Assembly (NCBI GenBank): GCA_013297995.1
Contig: JAAFJB010000024.1
Coordinates: 1-39,738, forward strand
Direction: 5' to 3'
Source: Chitinophagales bacterium
Lineage (GTDB): Bacteria; Bacteroidota; Bacteroidia; Chitinophagales; Chitinophagaceae
DNA length: 39,738 bases
The position numbers and the translations under genes are program-made. The notes under the pieces were generated by a model. That model was given only the letters and a program-made list of their open reading frames with translations. It did not search any database and had not been told where the DNA came from. Below, piece after piece: positions 18,063-26,272 of the stretch; positions within the stretch are counted from its first letter, which is position 1; every line of letters begins with the position of its first letter.

Positions 18063-19097
18063 TTAAGCCACCATTAAATTGCACAAGCGCCATAGTAAAT
18101 GAGCGCCTACATTACTGTCCCAATTGGTTTCACCTACACCTATCTCTACCAAATCAAAGCCAATTAATTCTTTTCCACTTTCCTTTATTTTTTTAATTAG
18201 ATAAATTATTTCTTCACTTTCAAAACCACCACATACGGGAGTTCCTGTATTCGGGCAGAGTTTGCGATCTAGTCCATCTATATCAAAACTAAGGTATACT
18301 TTTTGGGGCAGTTGCTGCACAATTTCTTCCGCAATGTTTTTCCAGGTTTGTCCCTCAAATAGTCGCTCTTTAATATGTCTGTCAAAATAAGTTGCCACCC
18401 TTGCATTACTATTGCAGATATAATCAAATTCTTCTTCACAAAAATCTCTAACACCTACTTGTACCAGTTTGGTGATTGAATTTATTTCTTTAAGCGCATT
18501 ATACATGATAGATGCGTGAGAATAATTGAAGTCGGCATATTTGGTTCGTAAATCGCAGTGAGCATCAATTTGTAGTACGCCAAAGTCTCCATGCTTTTCA
18601 GCCAAAGCTTTCATTAATCCAAGTGAAGTACTATGATCTCCACCAAGCACAGCTACCAATTTTCCTTTATTAAGCAATTCCTTACAATGATCGTACACCC
18701 ATTTGTTTAAAAACACCCCTCCCTCATTAATTTCTTTCAAGCTTTTACACATGAATTTATTTTTCTCAGGTTCGGCACCTTGAGAAATATAGTCAATATA
18801 GAGTTCGGCTTCTCTGCGTAGATAGTCGCTTTTAAAAAGTAGTTTTTTATCGATTGGACGCATATAAAATCCTTGTTTCCATCCTGCATTTCCGTCCACA
18901 TCTAAAATATCAACCTGAAGGCTCGATTTTAGAATATGGTCAGCTGCTCGGGCGGTGCCAGCTCCGTGACTAACGGTTACTTCCCAAGGTACGGGTAGAA
19001 TTACCAAACGGGCATCTGCTTCAGTTGAGGGAAGTCCGAAAATATTGTTGTTGGGGTTGGATACCGTATTCGGGTTAAAGCCAGTTAAATCCATCAT
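18063..19097 (-). CDS. Agmatinase/arginase-family ureohydrolase
   Basis: A two-manganese ureohydrolase of 344 residues. Metal ligands are visible: H155 in GGDHST, D178, H180 and D182 in DAHCD, and D272 and D274 in SFDIDGLD. The CPNTGTPVCGGF stretch resembles the agmatinase-type loop (PGTGTPxPGG), so agmatine to putrescine plus urea is the first guess. Formiminoglutamase or arginase activity is possible. Two adjacent ATGs (19097 and 19094) can serve as the start. It is the first gene of a five-gene minus-strand operon, with the following membrane protein starting immediately after its stop. Confidence 0.9.
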   Translation of the reverse strand: MMDLTGFNPNTVSNPNNNIFGLPSTEADARLVILPVPWEVTVSHGAGTARAADHILKSSLQVDILDVDGNAGWKQGFYMRPIDKKLLFKSDYLRREAELYIDYISQGAEPEKNKFMCKSLKEINEGGVFLNKWVYDHCKELLNKGKLVAVLGGDHSTSLGLMKALAEKHGDFGVLQIDAHCDLRTKYADFNYSHASIMYNALKEINSITKLVQVGVRDFCEEEFDYICNSNARVATYFDRHIKERLFEGQTWKNIAEEIVQQLPQKVYLSFDIDGLDRKLCPNTGTPVCGGFESEEIIYLIKKIKESGKELIGFDLVEIGVGETNWDSNVGAHLLWRLCNLMVA

Positions 19098-19219
19098 AAT
19101 GATCTCGCATTAAAAACAGGGCGCAAGTTACAGTCATTTTTGCAATACAGCTATTTTTCAACGGCTAATCTTCACCAAAGCAATTGCCAACAATAACCAT
19201 TCCCAATTGTTTTTTAAAT

Positions 19220-19227
19220 TAGCTTTG
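19220..19227 (+). promoter_or_regulatory. Bacteroidota -7 element before ccmE
   Basis: TAGCTTTG matches TAnnTTTG and lies 55 bases before the ccmE ATG, giving a leader of about 50 bases. No clear -33 box is visible. Confidence 0.5.
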
Positions 19228-19282
19228 CAATTATCATATTGAGAACTTTGTTATCATATGGATAATTGATTAATATTTATAT

Positions 19283-19687
19283 ATGAAAACAACCCATATT
19301 ATCATTCTCGTATTAATTGCCGCAGCAATTGCGGTGTTGGTACAATACACGGGCGATTTAACTACTTATGAAACCATTGCTTCTGCCAAAGAAAAAGAAG
19401 GTAAGTTTGTGAATTTAATTGCCAAACTCGATCAGCGCGAACCTATTGAATACGACGCGGTTAAAAACCCAAATTACCTCAGCTTTACGGCAATAGATAC
19501 ATTGGGTAATTCCATTAAAGTAATTTACCACAATAATAAGCCCACCGATATGGAAAAAAGTGAAAGGATTGTTTTGAAGGGCAGGGTAAAAGACGGTTTT
19601 TTTGAGTGCAAAGACATTTTGCTGAAATGCCCCTCTAAATATAAAGATGATCCTAAAGCGATGCAGCAATTGCAGACTTCTAATTAG
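19283..19687 (+). CDS. ccmE: Cytochrome c maturation haem chaperone CcmE, CxxxY type
   Basis: A periplasm-facing haem chaperone anchored by one N-terminal segment (THIIILVLIAAAIAVLVQY). The OB-fold core holds NYLSFTAIDTLGNSIKVIYHNNKPTDME and RIVLKGRV. The classical haem-binding HxxxY is replaced by C116-PSK-Y120, so the haem ligand would be a cysteine, as in the variant known from sulfate reducers and archaea. Length is 134. It sits 26 bases before ccmF, the haem lyase that takes the haem from it. Confidence 0.93.
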   Translation: MKTTHIIILVLIAAAIAVLVQYTGDLTTYETIASAKEKEGKFVNLIAKLDQREPIEYDAVKNPNYLSFTAIDTLGNSIKVIYHNNKPTDMEKSERIVLKGRVKDGFFECKDILLKCPSKYKDDPKAMQQLQTSN

Positions 19688-19713
19688 ATTTTTTTGAAAC
19701 GAATTATTTTTTC

Positions 19714-22167
19714 ATGAATTATATAGGTGAGCATTTACTGCCGGGACAAATAGGTCATTTTTTTGCCATTTTAAGTTTGATGGCTTCCTTGCTTGCAACC
19801 ATAGCTTTTTTTAAAGCTAGTAAACAAAGCATTCCTGCAAATCAAGATCCTTGGCTAAAGCTGGGGCGACTCGCTTTTCTGGTTGAAACCATAAGTGTGT
19901 TAATGCTTTTTGTGGTTCTGTACTATATTATTTCTAATCACTTATTCGAATACAAGTATGCGTATACCCATAGCGATAAAAGCTTGCAAGTAGAGTATTT
20001 GTTGAGTTGTTTTTGGGAGGGTCAAGAAGGTAGTTTTATGTTGTGGAGTTTTTGGCATTGTGTATTGGGATGGGTTGTTATTTGGAAAAGTGGTAAATGG
20101 GAAAGTGGCGTAATGAGTGTGATTTCTTTTGCACAGTTTTTTATTGCAAGTATGTTGATTGGTATTTATTTCTTTGGATCTAAAGTGGGTATCAGTCCCT
20201 TTGCATTACTCCGCAATGAAATGGATGCCCCCATTTTTAGCAGACCCGATTATCTTCAATTTGTAAAAGACGGAACAGGCTTAAATACACTGCTTCAGAA
20301 TTATTGGATGGTGATTCATCCGCCTATTTTATTCTTGGGCTTTGCTTCCACTATAATTCCATTTGCCTATGCAGTTGCAGGCTTGATGAAGAATGATCAT
20401 AGTTGGATCAAGCCTTCCTTGCCTTGGGCTGCTTTCTCTACTGCAATTTTAGGAACTGGTATCATGATGGGTGCGGCATGGGCGTATGAGAGTCTCTCTT
20501 TTGGGGGGTATTGGGCATGGGATCCTGTTGAAAATGCTTCATTGGTGCCTTGGCTTACGCTGGTGGCAGGGCTTCATACCAACCTCATTTATAAGAATAG
20601 CGGATATTCTTTGCGACCTACTTATTTCTTTTATATCATCAGCTTCACATTGATCCTGTATTCTTCTTTTCTAACAAAAAGTGGAATATTGGGCGATACA
20701 TCTGTACATGCATTTACAGATCTTGGGCTGAATGCACAATTGCTTTTATTTATACTAGTGTTTTTTGTTCCAGCAATGGTACTGTATTTTATTCGCTACA
20801 AGTCAATCCCATCCATTCAGAAAGAAGAGCAGACATACAGCAGGGAGTTCTGGATGTTTATTGGCTCATTGGTCTTGTTTTTATCGGGTATGGTAATTAT
20901 AGCTAAAACATCAACACCCGTTTGGAATAAATTATTTGGAACCAATATTGCGCCACCCGAAGATCCAGAGTTTGCCCACAATCAAATTCAGATTTTTGTT
21001 GTAGTGATTATTGGATTGCTCACAGCTATTACCCAATATTTAAAATACAAAGACACGCCCAAATCGGTTTTCTGGAAAAAAATTGCAATCCCTACTGCCA
21101 TTGCACTGCTAATTAGCATACCCATCAGTATTTGGGGTGATATCAGCTATGTTAAAAAAGGGCCTGGTTTTTTAGTAGCTATCCATCTGGCTATTTTTAC
21201 TTCTATCTATTCTGTGGTAGCTAATATTAGCTATTTATGGCTGGGATTAAAAGGAAAAATTAAAGCAGCAGGTGCTTCTGTTGCACATATAGGATTTGGA
21301 TTGGTATTGGTGGGAATCCTTATTTCATCGAGCAAAAAAACGGTACTTAGTTGGAATACAACAGGCGTTACACCCTTGAAAATAACAGAGGGTGAAAAGG
21401 GTAATGCCGCTGGGAATCCCGCAGAGAATCTAACTCTTTTTAAAAATACAGCTACTGATATGGGGAAGTATATGGTTACTTATACCATGGATACCACCAA
21501 CCCACGCGATAGAAAAAGGTATTTTGAAATTGATTTTAAGTCAAAACAAGGCCATGACGATTTTAAACTTTATCCCGACGTTATTAAAAACAACAAGGGC
21601 ATGGAAGGTTTTGCTGCCAACCCTGCCGCCAAACATTATTGGCATAAAGATATTTTTGTGTATATCACTTCATTCCAAGAAAATAAAAATGCCGATACGG
21701 CAAGTTTTAAAAATAGGGAAGTAAAAGTTAAGGACACTTTATTCTATAGTAATGGACTAATGATTTTAAATAGTGTGGGCGTAAACCCTCCAGCGCAAGC
21801 GTTAAAATTTAAGCAAGACGAAACTGCTCTGTTTCTTGATATAACCGTAATATCTAAAGAGGGCAAGCAATATAAAATTTATCCAGGTATTGCCTTAAAA
21901 GGGCAGGAGTTGCGTTCCATTCCCGATACGGTGGTATCACAAAGCTTGATTTTACAGTTCAATAAAGTATTGGATCAATCTGCTGGAAAATTAGAAATTG
22001 GCGTAAAAGAAAGCGGCAATATTACTGACCTGATTACGCTTAAAGTATATGAGTTCCCTATGATTAATATACTTTGGATGGGCATAGTAGTGATGGTGGT
22101 AGGTTTAGTGATGTCTATCATACAACGCCTGAAGCTGAATAAAAAATCGGGACTGAAAACACAATAA
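19714..22167 (+). CDS. ccmF: Haem lyase CcmF/NrfE-type cytochrome c assembly protein
   Basis: An 817-residue integral membrane protein that attaches haem to apocytochrome c. About 14 hydrophobic segments fill residues 10-550, and a large soluble domain follows (about 555-775) before a last membrane segment (INILWMGIVVMVVGLVMSII). The tryptophan-rich haem motif reads SFGGYWAWDPVENASLVPWL, near residue 265. VIHPPILFLG and FLTKSGILGDTSVHAF are further family motifs. It follows ccmE and probably shares its transcript. Confidence 0.96.
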   Translation: MNYIGEHLLPGQIGHFFAILSLMASLLATIAFFKASKQSIPANQDPWLKLGRLAFLVETISVLMLFVVLYYIISNHLFEYKYAYTHSDKSLQVEYLLSCFWEGQEGSFMLWSFWHCVLGWVVIWKSGKWESGVMSVISFAQFFIASMLIGIYFFGSKVGISPFALLRNEMDAPIFSRPDYLQFVKDGTGLNTLLQNYWMVIHPPILFLGFASTIIPFAYAVAGLMKNDHSWIKPSLPWAAFSTAILGTGIMMGAAWAYESLSFGGYWAWDPVENASLVPWLTLVAGLHTNLIYKNSGYSLRPTYFFYIISFTLILYSSFLTKSGILGDTSVHAFTDLGLNAQLLLFILVFFVPAMVLYFIRYKSIPSIQKEEQTYSREFWMFIGSLVLFLSGMVIIAKTSTPVWNKLFGTNIAPPEDPEFAHNQIQIFVVVIIGLLTAITQYLKYKDTPKSVFWKKIAIPTAIALLISIPISIWGDISYVKKGPGFLVAIHLAIFTSIYSVVANISYLWLGLKGKIKAAGASVAHIGFGLVLVGILISSSKKTVLSWNTTGVTPLKITEGEKGNAAGNPAENLTLFKNTATDMGKYMVTYTMDTTNPRDRKRYFEIDFKSKQGHDDFKLYPDVIKNNKGMEGFAANPAAKHYWHKDIFVYITSFQENKNADTASFKNREVKVKDTLFYSNGLMILNSVGVNPPAQALKFKQDETALFLDITVISKEGKQYKIYPGIALKGQELRSIPDTVVSQSLILQFNKVLDQSAGKLEIGVKESGNITDLITLKVYEFPMINILWMGIVVMVVGLVMSIIQRLKLNKKSGLKTQ

Positions 22168-22229
22168 TAGGGGTTACATTTTTCGTATCATGGTATTAAT
22201 ATCAGTCAGTTTGACTATTTTTAACCATC

Positions 22230-22850
22230 GTGCAGCAACGAATTCACCATATTGCATTCTTTTTACTCTTATTTATTTTAGGAGCTATCAATTCCATATC
22301 AGCACAACAAAAAGGGATCTACGATACAACAAGGGTGTACGCTTTTATAACGCCAGAAGGAGATACCATTGGTCTCTCTTACTTGCCTACCGTGCAGGTA
22401 ATAGGTAGAATGAATGCCCAACAGCGGAACTATTGGGCCAACTGGACTCGACTTCGTAATGCAGTTTACGTAACCTATCCTTATGCAAAAGCAGCCAGTA
22501 AGATTATGAATGAAATAAACGCATTGTTGGCCAACGTGACCGATCGTAAGGAGCGGCGGAAAATTATTCATTCAAGGGAGAAAGAGTTAAAGCAACAATT
22601 CACTGATAAACTTACCAACTTATCTGTTTACCAAGGAAGGGTATTGATGAAACTCATCAATCGTGAAACAGGCAATAACTGCTATGAAATCATTCATGAA
22701 TACAAAGGATTCGTAAATGCCGCATTTTGGCAAACGGTAGCAGTACTATTTGGAAGTAACTTAAAGCAGCCATACGACCCTTCTGATAAAGACGCTGAAA
22801 TGGAAAAAATAGTAAAAGATGTGGCCAAAATGTATGGCTATCCGGGCTAG
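22230..22850 (+). CDS. DUF4294-domain exported protein
   Basis: A 206-residue protein of the Bacteroidota-specific DUF4294 family. The N-terminus is a signal peptide (MQQRIHHIAFFLLLFILGA, cut after ISA). The conserved part begins at DTIGLSYLPTVQVIGRMNAQQ and continues through VYVTYPYAKAASKIMNEIN. It starts at a GTG, the only standard start codon that keeps the whole signal peptide, since an in-frame TGA lies 18 bases upstream. Its TAG stop shares the palindrome CTAG (22847-22850) with the convergent aat stop. Its function is unknown. Confidence 0.85.
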   Translation: MQQRIHHIAFFLLLFILGAINSISAQQKGIYDTTRVYAFITPEGDTIGLSYLPTVQVIGRMNAQQRNYWANWTRLRNAVYVTYPYAKAASKIMNEINALLANVTDRKERRKIIHSREKELKQQFTDKLTNLSVYQGRVLMKLINRETGNNCYEIIHEYKGFVNAAFWQTVAVLFGSNLKQPYDPSDKDAEMEKIVKDVAKMYGYPG

Positions 22851-23485
22851 AGCAGCGTTGCCAAATATTGTTTGAATTCATCCCTTGAAATCATCAATGC
22901 CCCCAAGCTTTCTAAATGTTGGGTATATACTTGGCAATCTACTAATTGCACTCCTTGATTTTGCAGCACTCGTACATATTGAATAAAGGCAAACTTACTG
23001 GCATTAGATATTTTGCTAAACATACTTTCTCCAAAAAATAAATGCCCCATTTTAATGCCATACAATCCGCCCACCAATTTGCCATCCAACCAGGTTTCTG
23101 CACTGTGGGCATAGCCAAGCTGGTGAAGTTCAATAAAGGATTGCTCTACCGCAGGAGTTATCCAAGTGCTTTCTTGCTCTACTCGCTTTGTTAATTTACA
23201 GCCTTGAATTACTGCGGCAAAATCTTTGTTGGTGGTAAATGCAAATTTATTGCTCTTGATGATTTGTTGCATGCTTTTCGAAACCACCAATTGATGTGGA
23301 AATAAAACAAAACGGGGATGAGGGCTCCACCACAGCGGTATATTTCCCTCATACCAAGGGAAAATTCCTTGCTGATAAGCCAATAATAAACGATCTACCG
23401 ATAAATCTCCACCCATAGCTAATAATCCATCTTCCATGGCTGTTTCAATAGGTGGAAACCAAAGCTTATCAGATAAAATATGCAA
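22847..23485 (-). CDS. aat: Leucyl/phenylalanyl-tRNA-protein transferase
   Basis: Adds leucine or phenylalanine from tRNA to proteins with N-terminal arginine or lysine, which marks them for ClpS-ClpAP degradation. Seen: WFPPIETAMEDGLLAMGGDLSVDRLLLAYQ with the GLLAxGGDLS block, FPWYEGNIPLWWSPHPR, AHSAETW, and GGLYGIKMGHLFFGESMFS. Length is 212. The start is a TTG at 23483-23485, since the frame upstream runs into an 8-bp repeat and a stop. The N-end rule adaptor clpS lies close by on the other strand, a functional pairing. Confidence 0.95.
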   Translation of the reverse strand: MHILSDKLWFPPIETAMEDGLLAMGGDLSVDRLLLAYQQGIFPWYEGNIPLWWSPHPRFVLFPHQLVVSKSMQQIIKSNKFAFTTNKDFAAVIQGCKLTKRVEQESTWITPAVEQSFIELHQLGYAHSAETWLDGKLVGGLYGIKMGHLFFGESMFSKISNASKFAFIQYVRVLQNQGVQLVDCQVYTQHLESLGALMISRDEFKQYLATLL

Positions 23486-23498
23486 GGAGGGGGATTGA

Positions 23499-23546
23499 GT
23501 TATTAAGTTATTGAGTTATTAAGTTATTAAGTTATTGAGTTATTGG
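23499..23546. repeat. Six tandem 8-bp units (GTTATTRA)
   Basis: Six consecutive octamers read GTTATTAA, GTTATTGA, GTTATTAA, GTTATTAA, GTTATTGA and GTTATTGG, followed by a degenerate GTTGCTGA. The array lies between the aat start and the tRNA terminator. Such low-complexity arrays are prone to copy-number slippage. No function is evident. Confidence 0.75.
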
Positions 23547-23556
23547 GTTGCTGAAA

Positions 23557-23592
23557 TAAAAAAACCTTCAAGTAGTTAAACTTGAAGGTTTT
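23557..23592 (-). terminator. Intrinsic terminator of the tRNA gene
   Basis: Bases 23561-23572 and 23581-23592 form a perfect 12-bp stem with an 8-base loop. Read on the minus strand the stem is followed by a run of T. It lies just after the 3' end of tRNA-Val and would end its transcript before aat. Confidence 0.85.
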
Positions 23593-23593
23593 G

Positions 23594-23668
23594 TGGGAGC
23601 ACACGGGTTCGAACCGCGGACCCTCTGCTTGTAAGGCAGATGCTCTAAACCAACTGAGCTATGCTCCC
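23594..23668 (-). tRNA. tRNA-Val (anticodon UAC)
   Basis: The minus strand gives a complete 75-base cloverleaf. The acceptor stem is GGGAGCA paired with TGCTCCC plus discriminator A. The D arm contains GCTCAGTTGGT, the anticodon loop is CTTACAA with TAC, and the T loop is GGTTCGAACC. The 3' CCA is not encoded and must be added. A strong terminator follows directly, so it is probably a single-gene transcript. Confidence 0.96.
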
Positions 23669-23774
23669 TTCCTTGTTTGGGAGTGCAAAAATAGGGTCTA
23701 CCGATTAACTGCCAAAAAAAAAGATGTTTTTTTATGAGATTAATCTAAATCTTCCTTTTTAAAGCCTCAATTTG

Positions 23775-23782
23775 TAGCTTTG
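23775..23782 (+). promoter_or_regulatory. Bacteroidota -7 element directly before clpS
   Basis: TAGCTTTG matches TAnnTTTG and ends four bases before the clpS ATG. A transcript starting at the usual distance would begin at or next to the A of the start codon. Confidence 0.6.
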
Positions 23783-23786
23783 TAAT

Positions 23787-24092
23787 ATGTCAATTCATTT
23801 TTCTATCTCAGAACCCAAGCCTTGGGAAGCTTTTGATGCTGAAACAGTTACGGCCTTGGCTAATTCTTACAGTCTTATTGTTTGGAATGATGAGGTAAAT
23901 ACATTCGAATGGGTAATTCAAACCCTTATTGAAGTATGTAATCATACCACTGTACAAGCAGAACAATGTGCGCTTTTTATTCACCACAAAGGAAAGTACG
24001 CCGTGAAATTGGGCGATTATGATACGCTAAAACCTATGTGCAACAGCATTACCGAAAGAGGTATTGGCGCAACTGTGGAGCACCAAGATTAG
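23787..24092 (+). CDS. clpS: Clp protease adaptor ClpS
   Basis: A 101-residue adaptor that binds N-degron residues of substrates and delivers them to the ClpA- or ClpC-type unfoldase. The diagnostic stretch is LIVWNDEVNTFEWVIQTLIEVC, with the N-D acidic pocket residues, and the middle HKGKYAVKLGDYDTL matches the alpha/beta core. The upstream -7 element leaves no room for a normal leader, suggesting a leaderless mRNA. The product acts with the aat product encoded 300 bases away in the opposite direction. Confidence 0.93.
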   Translation: MSIHFSISEPKPWEAFDAETVTALANSYSLIVWNDEVNTFEWVIQTLIEVCNHTTVQAEQCALFIHHKGKYAVKLGDYDTLKPMCNSITERGIGATVEHQD

Positions 24093-24139
24093 TCTCAAAC
24101 CAGTATTTTAACCAATGATGGTAATTAAATATAACGATT

Positions 24140-24610
24140 ATGACTGCTGAAAAAAATGAACTGCAAGTTTTAATAGAGCAACTTCGTACCCAAACCATTC
24201 ACAGCCATGTAATGAAACAAAATATTTCAGCGGCGAGTGTGGGCTGGCATATTGACCATAGCATATTGGTGATTAATCAAATTATAAGTGCATTAAAACA
24301 GTCCGATCCCAATACTTACACTTCAAAATTTAATTTCAAGCGATTTTTGGTATTTAACTTGAATAAACTGCCCCGTGGAAAAGCAAAAGCCCCCAAGCAT
24401 GTAATACCAAGAAATGAATTTGATTTGTTAGCCACTGAAACAGAAATGAATCGCGCCATTCAGCATATTGAACAGTTGGATCAATTGCATAAAAATAATT
24501 ATTTTCAACATCCCTATTTTGGCGCACTTAATTTAAAACATACCCGAAAAATGCTTTCCCTTCATACCAAGCATCACCTCAAAATTATTCGAGACATACT
24601 TTCAAATTGA
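24140..24610 (+). CDS. DinB/DUF1569-like four-helix protein
   Basis: A 156-residue soluble protein. GWHIDHSILVINQ (about residues 31-43) and HPYFGALN with LSLHTKHHLKIIRDIL at the C-terminus match the DUF1569 branch of the DinB superfamily. The histidines at GWHIDHS and HTKHH are the likely metal ligands. Many relatives act as thiol-dependent S-transferases, but this member has no assigned reaction. It lies 47 bases after clpS, on the same strand. Confidence 0.78.
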   Translation: MTAEKNELQVLIEQLRTQTIHSHVMKQNISAASVGWHIDHSILVINQIISALKQSDPNTYTSKFNFKRFLVFNLNKLPRGKAKAPKHVIPRNEFDLLATETEMNRAIQHIEQLDQLHKNNYFQHPYFGALNLKHTRKMLSLHTKHHLKIIRDILSN

Positions 24611-24648
24611 TGATTCAGTACCCAATCTTTCCACTTATATTCACCCGC

Positions 24649-24656
24649 TAATATTG
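24649..24656 (+). promoter_or_regulatory. Possible -7 element before the alcohol dehydrogenase gene
   Basis: TAATATTG differs from TAnnTTTG by one base and ends four bases before the ATG at 24661, the same spacing as at clpS. It is a weak match on its own. Confidence 0.35.
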
Positions 24657-24660
24657 TTTT

Positions 24661-25704
24661 ATGATTTCAGTTAAAGGTTATGGTGCCACCAGTAAACACA
24701 GTGAAATTGCAGCTTTATCTTTTGAGCGACAAGCTATTGGCGATTTTGATGTGCTTATTGATATTTTGTACTGCGGTGTTTGTCACTCTGATATTCATAC
24801 TGCCAGAAGCGAGTGGGGAGCAGCAAATTATCCGGTAATTCCTGGTCACGAAATAGTAGGTAAGGTTTCGCAAATAGGTGCTAAAGTAAGCAAATTCAAA
24901 GTAGGCGATTTGGCTGGAGTTGGGGTATTTGTAGATTCATGCAGAACTTGTGATTGCTGTAAAAAAGGGTTGGAACAATATTGCGAAGAAGGAATGGTAC
25001 CTACCTACAATGGAATGTATAGAAATTCAACACTCAAAACATACGGCGGTTATTCTAGCATTTATATTATTGATGAAAAATACGCGCTTCATATTCCCCC
25101 TACAGATCAGCTGGCCGCAATTGCACCATTGCTCTGTGCGGGTATTACCACTTATTCTCCCTTGCGTTTTGCTGATGTTGGAAATGGGCATCAAGTGGCC
25201 GTATTGGGACTTGGTGGATTGGGCCATATGGCCGTTAAATTTGCCGCTTCTTTTGGGGCGGAAGTAACTATGTTGAGCACATCAGCTTCCAAAGAAGCCG
25301 ATGCTAAAAGATTGGGTGCTGCTCATTTTGCGCTCTCTACCGATCCGGCACAAATGAAAGCATTGAAAGGGAAATTCGATTTTATTTTGAATACAGTAGC
25401 AGCTACGCATGATATGAATAAAATGCTCGATCTGTTAAAAATAGATGGCAAAATGTTGTTGGTAGGTATTCCACCGGAGGACTGTAAAATTGCCGCTGCT
25501 AAATTAATCTCTAAGCGCAGAAGTATTATTGGGTCTATGATTGGTGGCATTGCAGAAACCCAGGAGATGCTTGATTATTGTGCAGAGCATCATATTGTAT
25601 CCGATATAGAAATAATTGATATTAAGGATATCAATACGGCTTATGAACGCATCATTAAATCGGATGTGAAATATCGCTTTGTAATTGATATGAAAACTTT
25701 ATAA
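24661..25704 (+). CDS. Zinc-dependent NAD(P) alcohol dehydrogenase (CAD/YahK type)
   Basis: A 347-residue medium-chain dehydrogenase that reduces aldehydes to alcohols, probably with NADPH. Catalytic zinc ligands are C38 (CGVCHSDIHT), H63-E64 (PGHE) and C159. Structural zinc ligands are C94, C97, C100 and C108, with the standard spacing. The Rossmann motif GLGGLGH (183-189) follows. The whole-length pattern is closest to cinnamyl-alcohol-dehydrogenase-type and YahK-type enzymes, so the physiological substrate is open. It stands as a single gene, convergent with purE. Confidence 0.93.
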   Translation: MISVKGYGATSKHSEIAALSFERQAIGDFDVLIDILYCGVCHSDIHTARSEWGAANYPVIPGHEIVGKVSQIGAKVSKFKVGDLAGVGVFVDSCRTCDCCKKGLEQYCEEGMVPTYNGMYRNSTLKTYGGYSSIYIIDEKYALHIPPTDQLAAIAPLLCAGITTYSPLRFADVGNGHQVAVLGLGGLGHMAVKFAASFGAEVTMLSTSASKEADAKRLGAAHFALSTDPAQMKALKGKFDFILNTVAATHDMNKMLDLLKIDGKMLLVGIPPEDCKIAAAKLISKRRSIIGSMIGGIAETQEMLDYCAEHHIVSDIEIIDIKDINTAYERIIKSDVKYRFVIDMKTL

Positions 25705-25734
25705 AGCAAGTGTTATTATTTGGGAGAGCGCGGT

Positions 25735-26256
25735 TTATTGCCCATCAAAATAATTTGGCCAGCTTTGTTCCAATCCCTTCGCTTTTACCAGTACTTCCTC
25801 CTGCATGTTTAATTTATAAGCTTGTAGTTTTTCTGCCATGGCTTTATCATTGCTGCCAATGATTTGCGCAGCTAGGAGTCCCGCATTTTTTGCTGCATTT
25901 AAGGCAACGGTAGCTACCGGCACTCCATTGGGCATTTGTAAGATGGACAATATAGAATCCCATCCGTCAATAGAATTGCTCGATTTAATGGGCACACCCA
26001 CCACTGGCAAAGTGGTTATTGCTGCTACCATACCCGGTAAATGCGCGGCGCCTCCGGCGCCGGCAATAATTACTTTTATTCCACGACCCGCTGCGGTTTT
26101 TGCATAATCCATCATTCGCTCTGGCGTGCGGTGTGCGGATACCACCGTTAATTCAAAAGGAATGGCAAACTCCGTTAACACCGTTGCGGCTGCTTGCATT
26201 ACTGGCAAATCGCTGTCGCTTCCCATGATGATTCCTACTATTGGTAAATTATTCAT
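25735..26256 (-). CDS. purE: N5-carboxyaminoimidazole ribonucleotide mutase
   Basis: Moves the carboxyl group of N5-CAIR to give CAIR in purine synthesis, as an octamer in the cytoplasm. Seen: [13 protein letters not shown] at the start, [22 protein letters not shown], and PVVGVPI. Length is 173. The open frame reaches 26355, but the extra 33 residues are antisense to pdxJ and have no family match, so the ATG at 26254-26256 is the start. It follows pdxJ by 16 bases and is probably co-transcribed with it. Confidence 0.95.
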   Translation of the reverse strand: MNNLPIVGIIMGSDSDLPVMQAAATVLTEFAIPFELTVVSAHRTPERMMDYAKTAAGRGIKVIIAGAGGAAHLPGMVAAITTLPVVGVPIKSSNSIDGWDSILSILQMPNGVPVATVALNAAKNAGLLAAQIIGSNDKAMAEKLQAYKLNMQEEVLVKAKGLEQSWPNYFDGQ

Positions 26257-26272
26257 AATATAACAAGTTAAT

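Noticed and set aside
23499..23546. The 8-bp repeat array as a CRISPR array
   Set aside because: The units are directly adjacent with no spacers and far too short for CRISPR repeats, and no cas genes are nearby.
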